In this document: positions 1-11,601 of the stretch, in pieces
Layout of the letters: every line of letters begins with the position of its first letter
How positions within the stretch are numbered: position 1 is the first letter of the stretch
Source: Sinotaia quadrata
Lineage: Eukaryota > Mollusca > Gastropoda > Architaenioglossa > Viviparidae
Direction of reading: 5' to 3'
Assembly (NCBI GenBank): GCA_028829895.1
Contig: CM054178.1
Location: 69,451,835 to 69,515,834 of the forward strand
DNA: 64,000 nt
Made by a program: the position numbers and the translations under genes
The notes under the pieces: model-generated
Databases searched by the model: none
What the model was told of the DNA's origin: nothing
The model's input: the letters and a program-made list of their open reading frames with translations, nothing else

Positions 1-939
1 AAATAAATCAGCATGCCATCTAAAATATTTACTCCTACAACATTCCAAATAGAAAAAAATAATTTAAAACAAATTACTCCTTTTTAATTTTCAAGATAGA
101 ATAACCAAGAAATTGAATTCTGGTTGCAACCAGTCATTCAATGTCCTGGTTGATGCATGATCAAATCAACAATGCTGTACAATTAGTGTTCATTCTTGCA
201 AATTTGATTTTTACTGATCAAAATCTGTTCAGATATCTGCTGAAGTATGTTAAAACTTTCGTACCTACATTTGTGCTCTTTGTAAAATGTTGAATTTTTT
301 TCATGCCACTAAAAATATTTCTGATAAATTATGAATACTGCAGTTAGAATAAGCATACAGTAAAATGTCACTCAATCGTTTCAAAGTTTTTCATACAAAT
401 CTTTATGTAAATATTTTTAAGGAAGACTTGTTTTGATATTATTTAAACAGATCTTTCACTACTTTTTTAATAAATTCTCCTTAAATTTTATTTTTATATG
501 AATATCTACACTAACTTTTTGATCTGAAATATTTATTTGCCTATTCTTTCAATGAAGTAAGGATGGAAAATTTCAGACGTATGTTTTAGTTAACCAAGAT
601 CATGAAAGTTTCCAAATGAATGAAAAGAAATCTAAAATGTAAAATAATTTGTCATAATAATAATAATAATTATTTTGTTTTCAAGCATGGAACGGAAATC
701 ACTGCTATAAATAGAAATTAACTTTTTACAAATTTATTTTTATCTGTTGCAAAAATAATTGTTTACAATTATAAATGTTTTCTTCTGTCTCAAATTAGAA
801 CAAAATCAAAATAGAATTAGGTTTACTGCTATGAGTATCTAATATAGGGAACAAACGGTAAATGAATCATTTAATTAGTTATTTCAAAATTCATTACAAT
901 ACAATAAAATCATAAATGTATTTATTTTTAGCCCACAAA
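1..939. other. AT-rich sequence downstream of HS1BP3
   Basis: Very AT-rich sequence without a convincing open frame. It lies 3' of the HS1BP3 stop codon and must contain the 3' UTR. On the minus strand an AATAAA hexamer (plus TTTATT at 921-926) lies about 15 bases past the stop; this is unusually close, so a more distal poly(A) site is also possible. A short ATA/AAT run is present near 655-672. Nothing else is recognised. Confidence 0.5.
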
Positions 940-3900
940 TTATGAAAATAAGTCTAAATCTGCATCATCAGCAGCAGTATTCGCTGCAATGTAGTTCATT
1001 ATATCATCCTGACTAAGGTCACTGCCCTTGGAAGAATTATCTCCCTTAGGTTCTTTTTTCTCTTCCACACTGGTCTGCAGCTCAGGTTGGGCACCCTGTG
1101 ACCTGAGCTTCCTTGGGGCAGGTTTTGGTTTTTCCAGCACAGATGGCTTACTTTCTTTAGTTATATTGTCTGGTTTGGGTTTTGAAGGAATGGGAGGTTT
1201 GGGTTTCTGCAAGGGTGGATTTGGTTTTGAAGGTATTACTGGTTTTTCAGGTTTCCTGTTTGTTGCTTGCTCTTGAGCATGGCCCTTATGGTCTCCTGAG
1301 CCAAGTGATAACAGCTGGTCTAGATTGTCTTCAATGCTAGACAGAAACAAGATCAAATATTGATAGTCTGCATGTATATCTATTAATCTTTTCAGTGTTT
1401 GCTGTCACCTCCATCTATCAAGGAAAAGTACTGTTTTATTGTTACCACCAGAACTAGTAGAATTATCAAGACTATCATGGTTAAAATCAATTTTAATATA
1501 AATTCAACTGTTTACTTTGTCAATTCTTTAGTTTGCAAAATACAATGCAATGTGACAATCCCTATAACCAATGTGTTCTGTTAAAAGTCTAAAGAGCTAA
1601 GAGTACATTAAATTTCTTTTCTCTGTTTTACTGTCTGTAATATCATGCAAAAATTTTAACTAGAAAGATATTTTATTAATCCATATATTTTAATATATAT
1701 GTCAATTAATCAGGGAAAAACACCTAATAATTAACAGGAGTAATTTAATGAAGTCAGTAACCAAGTTATTAAACAAGGCATTTAGTTTTGTAGTAATTTA
1801 TATAGTTAAGTCATCAAAAGCTCCAGCCTCCACAATATCTAAATGAAATATATTAACAGTCCAAGGTGTCTAAGAATTGTAAGGGTCGTCACAATGTATC
1901 AAATATATGTATCTTACATAGTAAGAGACAATCACACTACATTTCATCATGAATACAATCTGCACAAAGCCAAAGGAATTTCTACTCAGGTAAAAAAAAT
2001 ATATAATGTTTCCATCTGTTTTGTTATTTACAATCTCTCAATGTAGAGCGATGAAATGACAGTTTGGATATGTTGATTTATTACAACAGTTTTTGGAAGA
2101 TGAATGCTGATATCATCTGTTTATCCATTTGCAGTCTCTAGTGACTATACTAGAACATGTTAATCTTGTATACAGGAAAAATTAAAGAATCTATACTGAG
2201 TGAATATTACATAAATTGTATTTATAAATGTCATATACAATATTTTTAAGAAAGCATTGTGAGTTTTAAACAACCACAATAAAACAATTTAAAAAAGAAA
2301 TATAGTAATCAGCAATTTGACTATACTGATAATTTTAAAGATATGTTCAAGAATGCTTACGTTAGTAAATCTTCAGTATCCTCATTTGTGGTCACAGTAA
2401 AAACTTCATGTTTCTTAATGATGGCATCAGGAATGAAAGAAAAAGCCTGCTCATCTTCTTCTGTAAGCTCTCGTTTCAAATCCGGGCTTTCAAATAGTCG
2501 AGCACCTTTTAGAAAGAAAACTTTTTCTAGACTAAATTAATGTAGAAATAAATATAAATTAATCTTACCATAAACATCATTATCACATTTCTATTTTTTA
2601 ATTGTGCTGTCAAGTAAATGGCAGTCTGAGACAAACAAGCATGGGCTCTACCAATTTATTATTTTTGTTTATTCCTTGTTATTTACTAAATCCAAGTCTT
2701 AGAACTATAAAACATGACATAAATATTAATAGTTACTGTAATTGTAGCAGCAATATTAGTTAAAAAGAAATTAGCATTAAAAGAAAAATCAATCTCAAGG
2801 TTGAGTATAATAAGTGAGCTTATGATATTCTTGCTACCTGCTTGAAGAAAACACTGCAACCATTTGTGTAAATGCAATCAACAACAGAATTTATGTATTC
2901 TTCTTTGATTGGGATGGTGACAGCTTCAGGCCTGAGCCAATTTCACTGCCTGGTGCAAGGTGTGTTGCTGGAGGGAGGTTTCAGACGTGGAGTAGAGTGG
3001 AGCAAGGTTGATAGAAAGTTGAAAGGGTGATGATGGTGGATGGGAGTGAAGGTTAGTCGAATGCTCTGCTCCGTTGTTTTACTTTTGCATCGTGCCACCA
3101 AAAGTGAGTGTTTCTCGTTTTCCAGGCTTGATGGTAATTGTTGGAGCCCTTTTTCTATATTTGTGTATTGCCTAAGTACAACAGTACTTATAATGCTTAA
3201 AACTCTTCAAGTTTTACCAAAGAAATATATCTGCAAATGGCAGATACTGTATCTGTCTATCTGGGACATAATTCTAAATTAGATTCTCCTAGTTGTTCTG
3301 TCATATTTAATCTCTTGTTTTTATCTTCTCTACACATGACTTTTCTGTCCGCATACAAATAAAATCTAACTCCATTAATCAATATAGTCTTAATTAAATG
3401 GTATATAGTACAGACTGGGAATTTGAATTAGAAACTCTTCTGTCACATATAACCTCTATTGTTATGTATTTTCTCAATAAATGACTTTTATGTTCAATAA
3501 AATTTTAAAATCTAAATCAATTAACAATATATCATCTTTATTGTCACTTAGTATAGGCCTTGAAATGGGATTAGAAACTGCTCTGTCACTAAGAATCTCC
3601 ACTGTGTTATTTACTTTCTCTATAAATGATTTGAATTCAAACTGTAAAATCTAAATCCATTAACCAATATAAGTTTTACTTGAGCATCATATAGTATAGA
3701 CTGTAAACTGGGGTTAAAATGCATCCCCGCTATTTACATTACTTTTGATGTGAAATGTGCATTTTCAGTTTCACTTTTCAGGAGTGCATTAATGGGGAAG
3801 CACTAATCCTATTACATGTAATTGTGAATCCATTCATCACATTAATTGGGACTGATTCTATAATTTTTTTAAATTGGGAATGCATCTATTATGTTAACCT

Positions 3901-6900
3901 GTATTTATTTGCTGAACATTATATTTTTTTAAAGCCTACTTCAGATAAACAGCTTGTTTTCTTATTTACCAAACACAAGTGATACTTGGCAGGAATACCT
4001 GGCCTTTTATGTCGCTTCTCAAACATAAGCACATTCTATATAAGCACTTGTTTCTCCAATAACCGGGTGTGCACTCCATTTGTTTACACACTTGGTGAAA
4101 CTTTATTGCCATCCTATGCTCTCTGAGCCTTCCATGTCTAAGGACTTTAGTAATACATACATGAGTTTTGGAGCGGTGACAAAGAAGAGAATTAGCTTAC
4201 AAAATTTGTTTAACCTAGGTGCTGACTGAATTTTAACAGAAAAATATTCGAATTTATTGAATAGTGTCATATGATATTTTCCAGGAATATAGTCAGAATT
4301 AGCTGAGTAGTGACTATCATATCACCCACCCCAAATAGTGTTAATGATTACTAAAACACAGACACATAAACATAAATGTATATATTTAATGTCACTGAAA
4401 TTGAAATTCACTTCTTTCATATGCCAAGTGGACAAAAGAAGAAAATGCACTTTGCAAAACATATTTTTTGGTTTGTTTCTTAGCAGATCATGAAAAACAT
4501 TGAGGCAACCTTTCACTTGGGTATACTGCAATAAACTTGATCTCTTACTAGTGAAAGCTGATTCCCCAAAGAAGTCCAAATCGGTATTAAAGTCTACTTC
4601 TGTGGTGTCATCTGATATCTCAAAAGCATTGCCATCATCTTCAGCAGCATCTTCATCCTCAAACAGATTTTCACTTGACCTAATGGACAGATATAAAAGA
4701 TAAATAAATATGCTGATGCATTACAAAATCAATGAAATGTTGGAAGTAGATGTTTAAGATATATACAAATACTTTTATTCAAGAGCTAGCTTTTGTTTGC
4801 AGTTTTGCTCACATAGATGTCAATTTTCAGAATATGTTGTTTAAAGTAAAATTATTTTATTAAAATTATTATTATGGTTTTTTATTGGTAAGTAAAAACA
4901 ATAGCACAGCATTTCCCAAAATGAAGAGATAGAAGGAAGGGAGAATGGGAACAGGGGAGACAAAAATGAATGAGAGAAGGGAATGGAAGGAGTGATCGAC
5001 TGATAAAATGGAAAAGAGAGAATGTGATAATGGGAGAGAGAGAGAGACAAAAGAAGAGAGAGAGAGAATCAGAAGCCAATAGCAGTCATTTCAAGCTTGA
5101 AAAAATTCAGGGATCTAATTTTATTATGGTGCCTGAAATTTTATGACTGTTAAATAGAGACTACTTGTAGTGCTAACATTTTGAGATTGGTGCTTAGACT
5201 TGAAAAATTTCTGTTAATAGTTCCTAAGAATCATGTTTAGGTAATGCTTACAATTTACGGTCCATACCTTGGGTAAACACGTTTTTTAAAACATCTGTCA
5301 GTCATGATTATAATTGTCTGCAGCTAATTCTGACTTGCTTTATACTACTTTCAGCATAAACGTCTTAGCAATTTTTGAAGCACTTAAATAAAAATACCTT
5401 TCACTTTGTAATGTGCCATCTTCATTCTCTTGCACGATATCAGTTTTCGTATGTTCTTGTGAAGGTGTTTCTTCTGTCTCTCCACTGGCAAAACGCTTTG
5501 CCTTCAGGGGATCTAACCCTGTTACAATTTGTAAACAGTAGTAATTTTAAGTTGAGTTGTAATAATGAATTTTTCTATTATGGTAACTTTAACTTTTTTG
5601 GATCAAAGTAATTTGTTTGGTTTTGTAAGGAAATATATCATTAATCTAGACTATATAGACAATGGTGACAAAGTTTTACCTGCAAAGACTATTATGCTAG
5701 AAAATAATTTCTGACTAAATTACTTAAAAGACATGATAAAATTTGCAAATTCAAAACTGTCTGATACACACTTATACAATAAGTTAAGATAATAAGGGAT
5801 CAATAGAATCTGGATAATGTTTTGCGTGCTGTATTCTGCTATAAATATATAGAATATTTCATGCATTCACAGTTTTCAACACAAGGAAACAGCAATTAAG
5901 AGTAATATTTGTATTCCTAAAAATGCTAAAACCTGATTGAAAAATTTGACAAAAGCCTGACTGGAAAACTTGACATGATGACTACCTAAAAATGCTAAAG
6001 CCTGACTGGAAAACTTGACATGATGACTACCTAAAAATGCTAAAGCCTGACTGGAAAACTTGACACGATGACTATCTAAAAATGCTAAAGACTGACTGGA
6101 AAACTTGACATGATGACTACCTAAAAATGCTAAAGACTGACTGGAAAACTTGACATGATGACTACCTAAAAATGCTAAAGACTGACTGGAAAACTTGACA
6201 CGATGACTACCTAAAAATGCTAAAGACTGACTGGAAAACTTGACACGATGACTACCTAAAAATGCTAAAGACTGAGTGGAAAACTTGACACGATGACTAC
6301 CTAAAAATGCTAAAGACTGACTGGAAAACTTGACACGATGACTACCTAAAAATGCTAAAGCCTGACTGGAAAACTTGAGACGATGACTACCTAAAATCTG
6401 CAGAACATGACTGGATACAATGAATACCTACAAACAGTAATGTATAATAAAAAATAGCAAAAATGATGAGATGTGATAAATATCTAATTGGTATAATAAA
6501 AATGAATGTGATAAATACCTAACAAGAGTATATTATAAAAGGATGTCATGAATGCCTTACAATAGCAAAACATGAGAGCACAGTGCATATAGGGTGTAAT
6601 GAACATATAAAATTACATATATAGGATATGATGCATATATAAAATTATGCATTTAAGTGTGTTGAATATTTAAAATTATACATACAGGGTGATGAATATA
6701 AAAAAGATAAAGCATTAGTAGTAATGATGAATATCTAAAATAGTAAAACAATAACGTCAAAATGTCATGAAACTAAAAGCTTAAAATGGCAAAATACTGA
6801 CTGTAACCAGCACCTAAAAACCAGAAAACATTTCTTAGCTTCAAATTTGCTGCTCTGTATTGAAAAGCTGTTGATACATGGAGAGACAACCTGGCAGCAA

Positions 6901-9900
6901 GAATACTTAAAAGTGGTGAACATGACCAAATGTGGTAAATATCTTAAAAATGGTAAAACATTTCAAAATGTGATTACTACCAACTAATTATTACATATTA
7001 TTACTAGAGTGATTACTAATTATTAAAACAAAATTGGATATGATGAATACCTAAAAATGTTAATACGAGACTGGATGTGATAATACGGGGCATAGAAGCA
7101 AGGAACTTGAGAAAAATGTCAAGACTGGCACGCCGCTCTTTGATCACAGCATCATTGACAATAATTGACTTTTTGACAATTGGTGGAAAAACAGTGCCAG
7201 AAAAAGTTTCGTTAAGTTTGTTGCGGAGTTCCTCAAATTCAGTGAACTTTTTATAAATCTGAAAAAAACAACAACTTAGGAATATGGTAACAAACATATA
7301 TAAAACTTTAACAATGTGAACAAAATATGTATAAGTAAACTATCTGTACTAAAATATATAAAACTTTAACAATATGAACAAAATATGTATCAAGTAAATT
7401 ATCTGTGTACATTTAAAACAGTAGATAAATTATTCATTTTATATTTGTTAAGTGTAAATATCTTAAGTTTTGAAGGACATCTCAAAAATTACAATTCTGT
7501 GTAGGTCTTGGAGAAAAATAAATTGACAATTCAAATTTATATTTCAAATGTAAGTGGTGATTTAGATACAAAATAATACTTCAAGTCACTTACTAAAACT
7601 AGTAAATGACTAAATAGAGTAATACCCTGCTTAATATTTTTAACATGAAGTTTCCAGAACAAAAGACAAATCTTCATAATATAAGAAACTATGTGCAGAG
7701 AAAATGCACTGAATTTTAAGAAAGAAAAAACCTATGTCTTTTGAAGAAAAGACAAGTATATTAATGCTTTGTCTGACAACTCTATCAATGATTTCACCAT
7801 TTCCTATTCTATCAGATAACCTAACCCATCTCTACATATATATCTGTGTATTTAACAAATGTTAATAAAAGATTCATTATTTCAATGGTTTATAAAATTA
7901 ATTTCTGGATGAAGATGACAATGAGTGAAGACAACATTTTCAATGACATGGTAGTGACTGTAAACAGATGTGGCAGGTAGAGCATGTGCCCTGGGCACCA
8001 AATTTGGATTGTGATATTTTTATGGTTATAAGTTGTGATTTTTTTGTAGACAATAAAAGTGTATTTTGTTTTTATAATTTTATAACTGGTATTATAACAG
8101 ATAATCAGTTTGAGTACCAACATAAGAATTCAACCAGAATTTGAAAAGTTTTCAAGGTGCACCATTTTTTTAAAATTTGGCCTGGGTGCATCAACCCTAG
8201 TTATGCCTCTACCTATAAGATAAAGATTTTAGCTAAGACTCTCCCAATCTACTTTCTATAAACAAACAACAAAACAGCAATTCTTTTTCTAGAAATGATC
8301 ATTTAATTTATTCCCAATATTTTCAAAACACATTTAGCATTAAATATTAGAAATATGTGCAAATATAAGCTCAAAAATAAAACAAACAAAAGATTTTAAA
8401 AGAATTATGCAATAAAGAATACATTTATATTTTTTTTAAATACAAACAAACAAAAAACACAAACACTCTCAGAGAGACAATAAAATAATAATAATTTACC
8501 ATACAGTATGTGGCGGAGTAAGTTTGCATATCCCTATTTCTAAATTTAATTGTTAAATGTCAAAGTAAACAGATCCTGGGCACTGCTTATGCTGCTATTT
8601 TTAAGTGTCAAAGTTGGAAGTAAAGAAACTCAGCTGGAGGATAGGCTAGAAACTTCTGATGCAATCCAAACCAGTTCTAACTGGATGAGTAGTTTTTCTT
8701 GTGCATAACAATTTCATCCAATGGGGATGGACCGAAAGTTACTTTGTTGAAGAAGTACCCTATTGTAATCACTTTGAATTTGAACATAACTTGTTTGAGC
8801 CTGATCATAAGGTGATCATTAGATTATGTTAATTGCTGATAAAGGAAGAATGGACTTGAAAATATTTCGCACATTAGTTATTGATCTATGATTTGATTTA
8901 GAGAATGCGATTGTAATTGAACCATTATTTCTATGTTCACTAATTTTACTACATTGTACAATATACTTGTGAATTTTGATCAAAGCTATATATTTTTTAT
9001 GCTGTGTGCATATTTGGCTAATGAAATTGTTGCAGGATTTGTAAGTTGAGAATGTTTGTAAGAGAGAAAGGAGAAGAATTTTGCTGAGGAGCAGGCCTAT
9101 TGTTTCTTTTTCCACGTCAGCCTATGCTGACTACTCTGCTTGGTCATGCTGGTATGTGCATCCAGTGTTGTCATCAAACTTAACAGTAAAACTTTGCTGT
9201 AAATTGATTCCCATGAATTCTGTTCAAGAACCAATATGGCAGAGATTTGTGGTCTGAATTTGGTCTCAAGAATTCATGAAGATAATTTAAAATGTTCCTC
9301 GTGCTGTGATGAGTAAATGCACACAAAAATTCAAGAACATTCCTCCTCATGTTCTTGATAGCGCAAGTGAAATTCAGGACGATTCTCTACGGTGTGCTTG
9401 TAGAATGCATCAAAGATTCTGAAAGATGTGTAATGTGCCTCTGGAAGAGACATATGGAGCTGCCACCTAAATAAGAAAGACTTGTTGCAACTGCGTGATT
9501 GTGAACATATGCATTGACTTTAATTATTTCTCTGAAACTTGACTCTCATTTCCATCGCAAACTATACCCTCAATTCCATGATGATATCCATGAACTCAAT
9601 AATATATACTCATTAACTAATATATATATATATATTACTGCTATTGTCTATGCTAGGATAAAGTGAATGAAATGTCTAGCATTAATTGAACATTGTTGTG
9701 AAGTGACATAAATCTCAACACTCTTTAATTTTATTCATATGCTGTATATTTGACTGTTGATTTAATAAATTTATTGACCTTCTTACACATTTTGATAACC
9801 ATATGCTGGAGAAGATAGTGGGTAGATAGTGGATCACTAAATATAGAATAAAAGACATATTTATTCTCTCCTTTGGTAAGAGGTTTTCCACCTAAGGAAA

Positions 9901-11315
9901 TATTGTGTGACAGTAAATGTTTGTTTTTAAAGTTGTGGAAGTCAGAGAAAATTTTTACAGCACCCGTGTATCCGCCAAGTGTGAGAGACAAGTGGTGTCT
10001 TCTTGAGAATTATTAATAACATAAATTAAGATTTTCATCACTTGTATCTATTTAAATAATAATAATAATCATAACCAAATAATTAGTGTGGCATAGGCAT
10101 CGCACAATGAATCAAATAATTATTAAATCTTTGAAAGATATTAAAAGTACAAACACACATAGAGACATAAAATTTAAAGAAATTAAAGCTTACTGTAAAC
10201 TGAACTACATCTGACTCTTTGTGACTTGGCAGTTTGAAGCAGGATAAATTTGTAACTATGACAACCTGGAATTCATATGTTGATAGCATTAAACCTGGAA
10301 TCTCTTTGTAGTCTGTGACTGCAAGATCAATTCCAGTGTCTTTGTTCTTCAGTTCTCTGCAGGGATAGCATTATGCATCTCCTCAGTTAATTAAACACCA
10401 AAAAATACATATTAATTTGAGCTGTTTCTTATTAAATAATGGAAAGTAAATAAAACAGGGGTATAAGTTGCAATATGTTATATACAGTGAGGGTGTTTTC
10501 TTTTTTTACTGATATTTAAATGCTTTTTGCCTTTACTAAGTTTAAAGTTCCAATTTATAAGCAAATGCTTATTAAAATTAGTATGTATTACATGTATTAT
10601 GAAAATAGATGTGAAGAATACATATTTTATTTTTTTAAAGAGTCAGTAAAATGTTTGATTTTCTTTTATTTAATTCATTACATTTAAAGCTTTGGAGTGG
10701 TTTTATCCACTACGAATGCACTGTGATTCATTTTCTAGAAGAACAATTACGTGATTTACTGTTTCAGTTTGTCAACTAATAACATTTATTGCTAATGGCA
10801 GTGATTTGTCCTGAAAGCAATGTAAACAACTATATATCTGGGTTTTTTTTAATCTACTAAACTTATTTTTAATCTCTTTTGAAGAAATGCACATGAATGA
10901 GATTTGTATATAGATAATGGCAATTATAAATTTCATTCAGTTTTACTTTTAGGGGATACTCATTTTAAAACTATATTTTACTGTAAATAAGCAACAACAA
11001 AAAATGCTTTTATATTTATGTAATTTTTAAAAGTCTTTAAAAAATATAACTGTCAATTAATATACTGTATAGTTTAATAAACTGAATACATTTTAGCATA
11101 TCTGACACTACTTCGACATTCGCATAAATGCCATATAATATATATGTACTGCGTTGCTTAAGATAACACTAGCAGACGACAGAAAGTTGAGTTATTATTA
11201 ATTATGTTACTCTACGCTAATTAGTATTGATATTAAATTGCCAAGTGTCATTATAATTTAATTAACATCAAAAACAAATTCATAAGCACCTGACAGTAAC
11301 TGTGGCTTTTGGCAT
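940..11315 (-). CDS. HS1BP3: HCLS1-binding protein 3 (HS1BP3), PX-domain protein, 7 coding exons
   Basis: Minus-strand coding exons in transcript order: 11290-11315, 10194-10356, 7051-7258, 5398-5518, 4549-4679, 2361-2505, 940-1336. All have GT/AG borders and phases that close exactly; total 1191 nt, 396 residues plus stop, close to the human length (about 392). Residues about 20-133 form a PX domain. It carries the block IYKKFTEFEELRNKL, matching the R/K-R/K-Y/F-S/T-E-F signature, then VFPPIVKK and ERRASLDIFLKFL. Next come LDPLKAK, an acidic stretch (ENLFEDEDAAEDDG) and EDNLDQLLSLG, which is typical of the family. The tail is a proline/lysine-rich SH3-ligand segment (PVIPSKPNPPLQKPKPPIP) ending DLDLFS. 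In mammals HS1BP3 binds the SH3 domain of HS1/cortactin, binds phosphoinositides and phosphatidic acid through PX, and restrains autophagosome formation. The start was chosen because MPKATVTVRELKNKDTGIDL aligns with the vertebrate N-terminus. Introns 2 and 3 carry repeats. Untranslated exons were not placed. Confidence 0.93.
3275..3720. repeat. Degenerate tandem repeat, about 140-bp unit, 3 copies
   Basis: Lies in an HS1BP3 intron. Three diverged copies share the ordered blocks GAAACTCTTCTGTCAC, then CTCAATAAATGACTTT, AAAATCTAAATC.ATTAAC and TATAG.ATAGACTG. Copies differ by many substitutions and small indels, so the duplication is old. No coding content. Confidence 0.6.
4882..5080. repeat. 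Purine-rich (GA) tract in HS1BP3 intron
   Basis: Roughly 150 bases that are almost all purine on the plus strand (4,919-5,070), with GAGAGAGA runs at 5,035-5,070. On the minus strand, the sense strand of HS1BP3, it is a long CT tract. It produces two overlapping Ser/Leu/Phe-rich open frames with no protein character. It may form triplex or act as a pyrimidine-rich intronic element; nothing further can be shown. Confidence 0.6.
5915..6400. repeat. 45-bp minisatellite, about 10 units, each with a copy of an HS1BP3 splice donor
   Basis: Unit is 45 bp, with core GATGACTACCTAAAAATGCT followed by AAAGACTGACTGGAAAACTT and GACAC. Neighbouring units differ by one or two bases (cC/aC, ACATG/ACACG). 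Degenerate copies of the same block continue through 6,410-7,040. The last recognisable copy is the 3' end of the PX exon itself at 7,042-7,075 (GATGAATACCTAAAAATG). Read on the minus strand, each unit contains ATTTTTAG|GTAGTC, against ATTTTTAG|GTATTC at the real exon/intron border. Confidence 0.9.
7051..7258 (-). other. HS1BP3: HS1BP3 exon 3 (second half of PX domain)
   Basis: 208-nt coding exon, phase 0 in and phase 1 out. It follows a strong acceptor (TTTTTTTCAG|ATTTAT) and ends ACATTTTTAG|GTATTC. It encodes IYKKFTEFEELRNKL through SLVLTFLG; the final FLG aligns with the conserved end of the vertebrate PX domain, which fixes the donor. It is listed separately because its donor border is the sequence reiterated in the adjacent 45-bp minisatellite. 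Confidence 0.9.
7297..7410. repeat. 57-bp direct tandem duplication
   Basis: Two copies of a block beginning ATATATAAAACTTTAACAAT and running through AAATATGTAT.AAGTAAA.TATCTGT. They differ at a few positions. It lies in HS1BP3 intron 2 just upstream (minus-strand sense) of the PX exon. Confidence 0.75.
7965..8210. mobile_element. Possible short hAT-like MITE remnant
   Basis: The right end reads, on the minus strand, AGAGGCATAACTAGGG followed by TGATGCACCCAGGCCAAATT. This is very like the CAGTGGCGTAACTAGGG ends of common non-autonomous DNA elements. The left side (about 7,980-8,008) contains CATGTGCCCTGGGCACCAAA, a loosely inverted counterpart. No clean target duplication was found, so the limits are approximate. 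It sits in HS1BP3 intron 2. Confidence 0.35.
8211..10193. other. HS1BP3 intron 2, unidentified sequence
   Basis: Long intron section. A few modest open frames occur on the minus strand (8,819-9,115 and 9,731-9,991), but neither shows a recognisable family or splice context. A TA dinucleotide run lies at 9,619-9,636. The slightly higher complexity of 8,500-9,560 could reflect an old insertion, but no element was identified. Confidence 0.4.
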
Positions 11316-11601
11316 GTCTGAGGAAGCAGATATCTGTAATTATGAATAAATGATGCACACTTGCAAGTTTTCATTTCTTGTAGACACACCCCTAAACGCT
11401 ATCACCCCTCCCTCTATTTTTAAACCGCCACAGCATAAAAGTCAAAATTAGTATAAAATAATAAGTTAAAACATTAAACAATTGCACGAAAATAAGGTTT
11501 TTAAGTGCAAACTCGCAGAGGTAAAAAAAGAACTTAAACTCATAAAGGATGACAACTCTCGAGAATTGCGAGACTACGTGTAGTAGAAAGGTCGTTACAC
11601 A
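11316..11601. promoter_or_regulatory. Bidirectional promoter region between HS1BP3 and UQCRB
   Basis: Only 286 bases separate the minus-strand HS1BP3 start codon (11,313-11,315) from the plus-strand UQCRB start codon (11,602-11,604). Both 5' UTRs and both transcription starts must lie here unless upstream untranslated exons exist. CpG-containing stretches occur at 11,555-11,605 (CTCGAGAATTGCGAGACTAC). No clear TATA box suits either direction; AT-rich runs are general background. The head-to-head arrangement is seen directly; shared regulation is inferred. Confidence 0.6.

Noticed and set aside
4841..5079. Two overlapping Ser/Leu/Phe-rich minus-strand frames
   Set aside because: Translation of a GA/CT tract inside an HS1BP3 intron.
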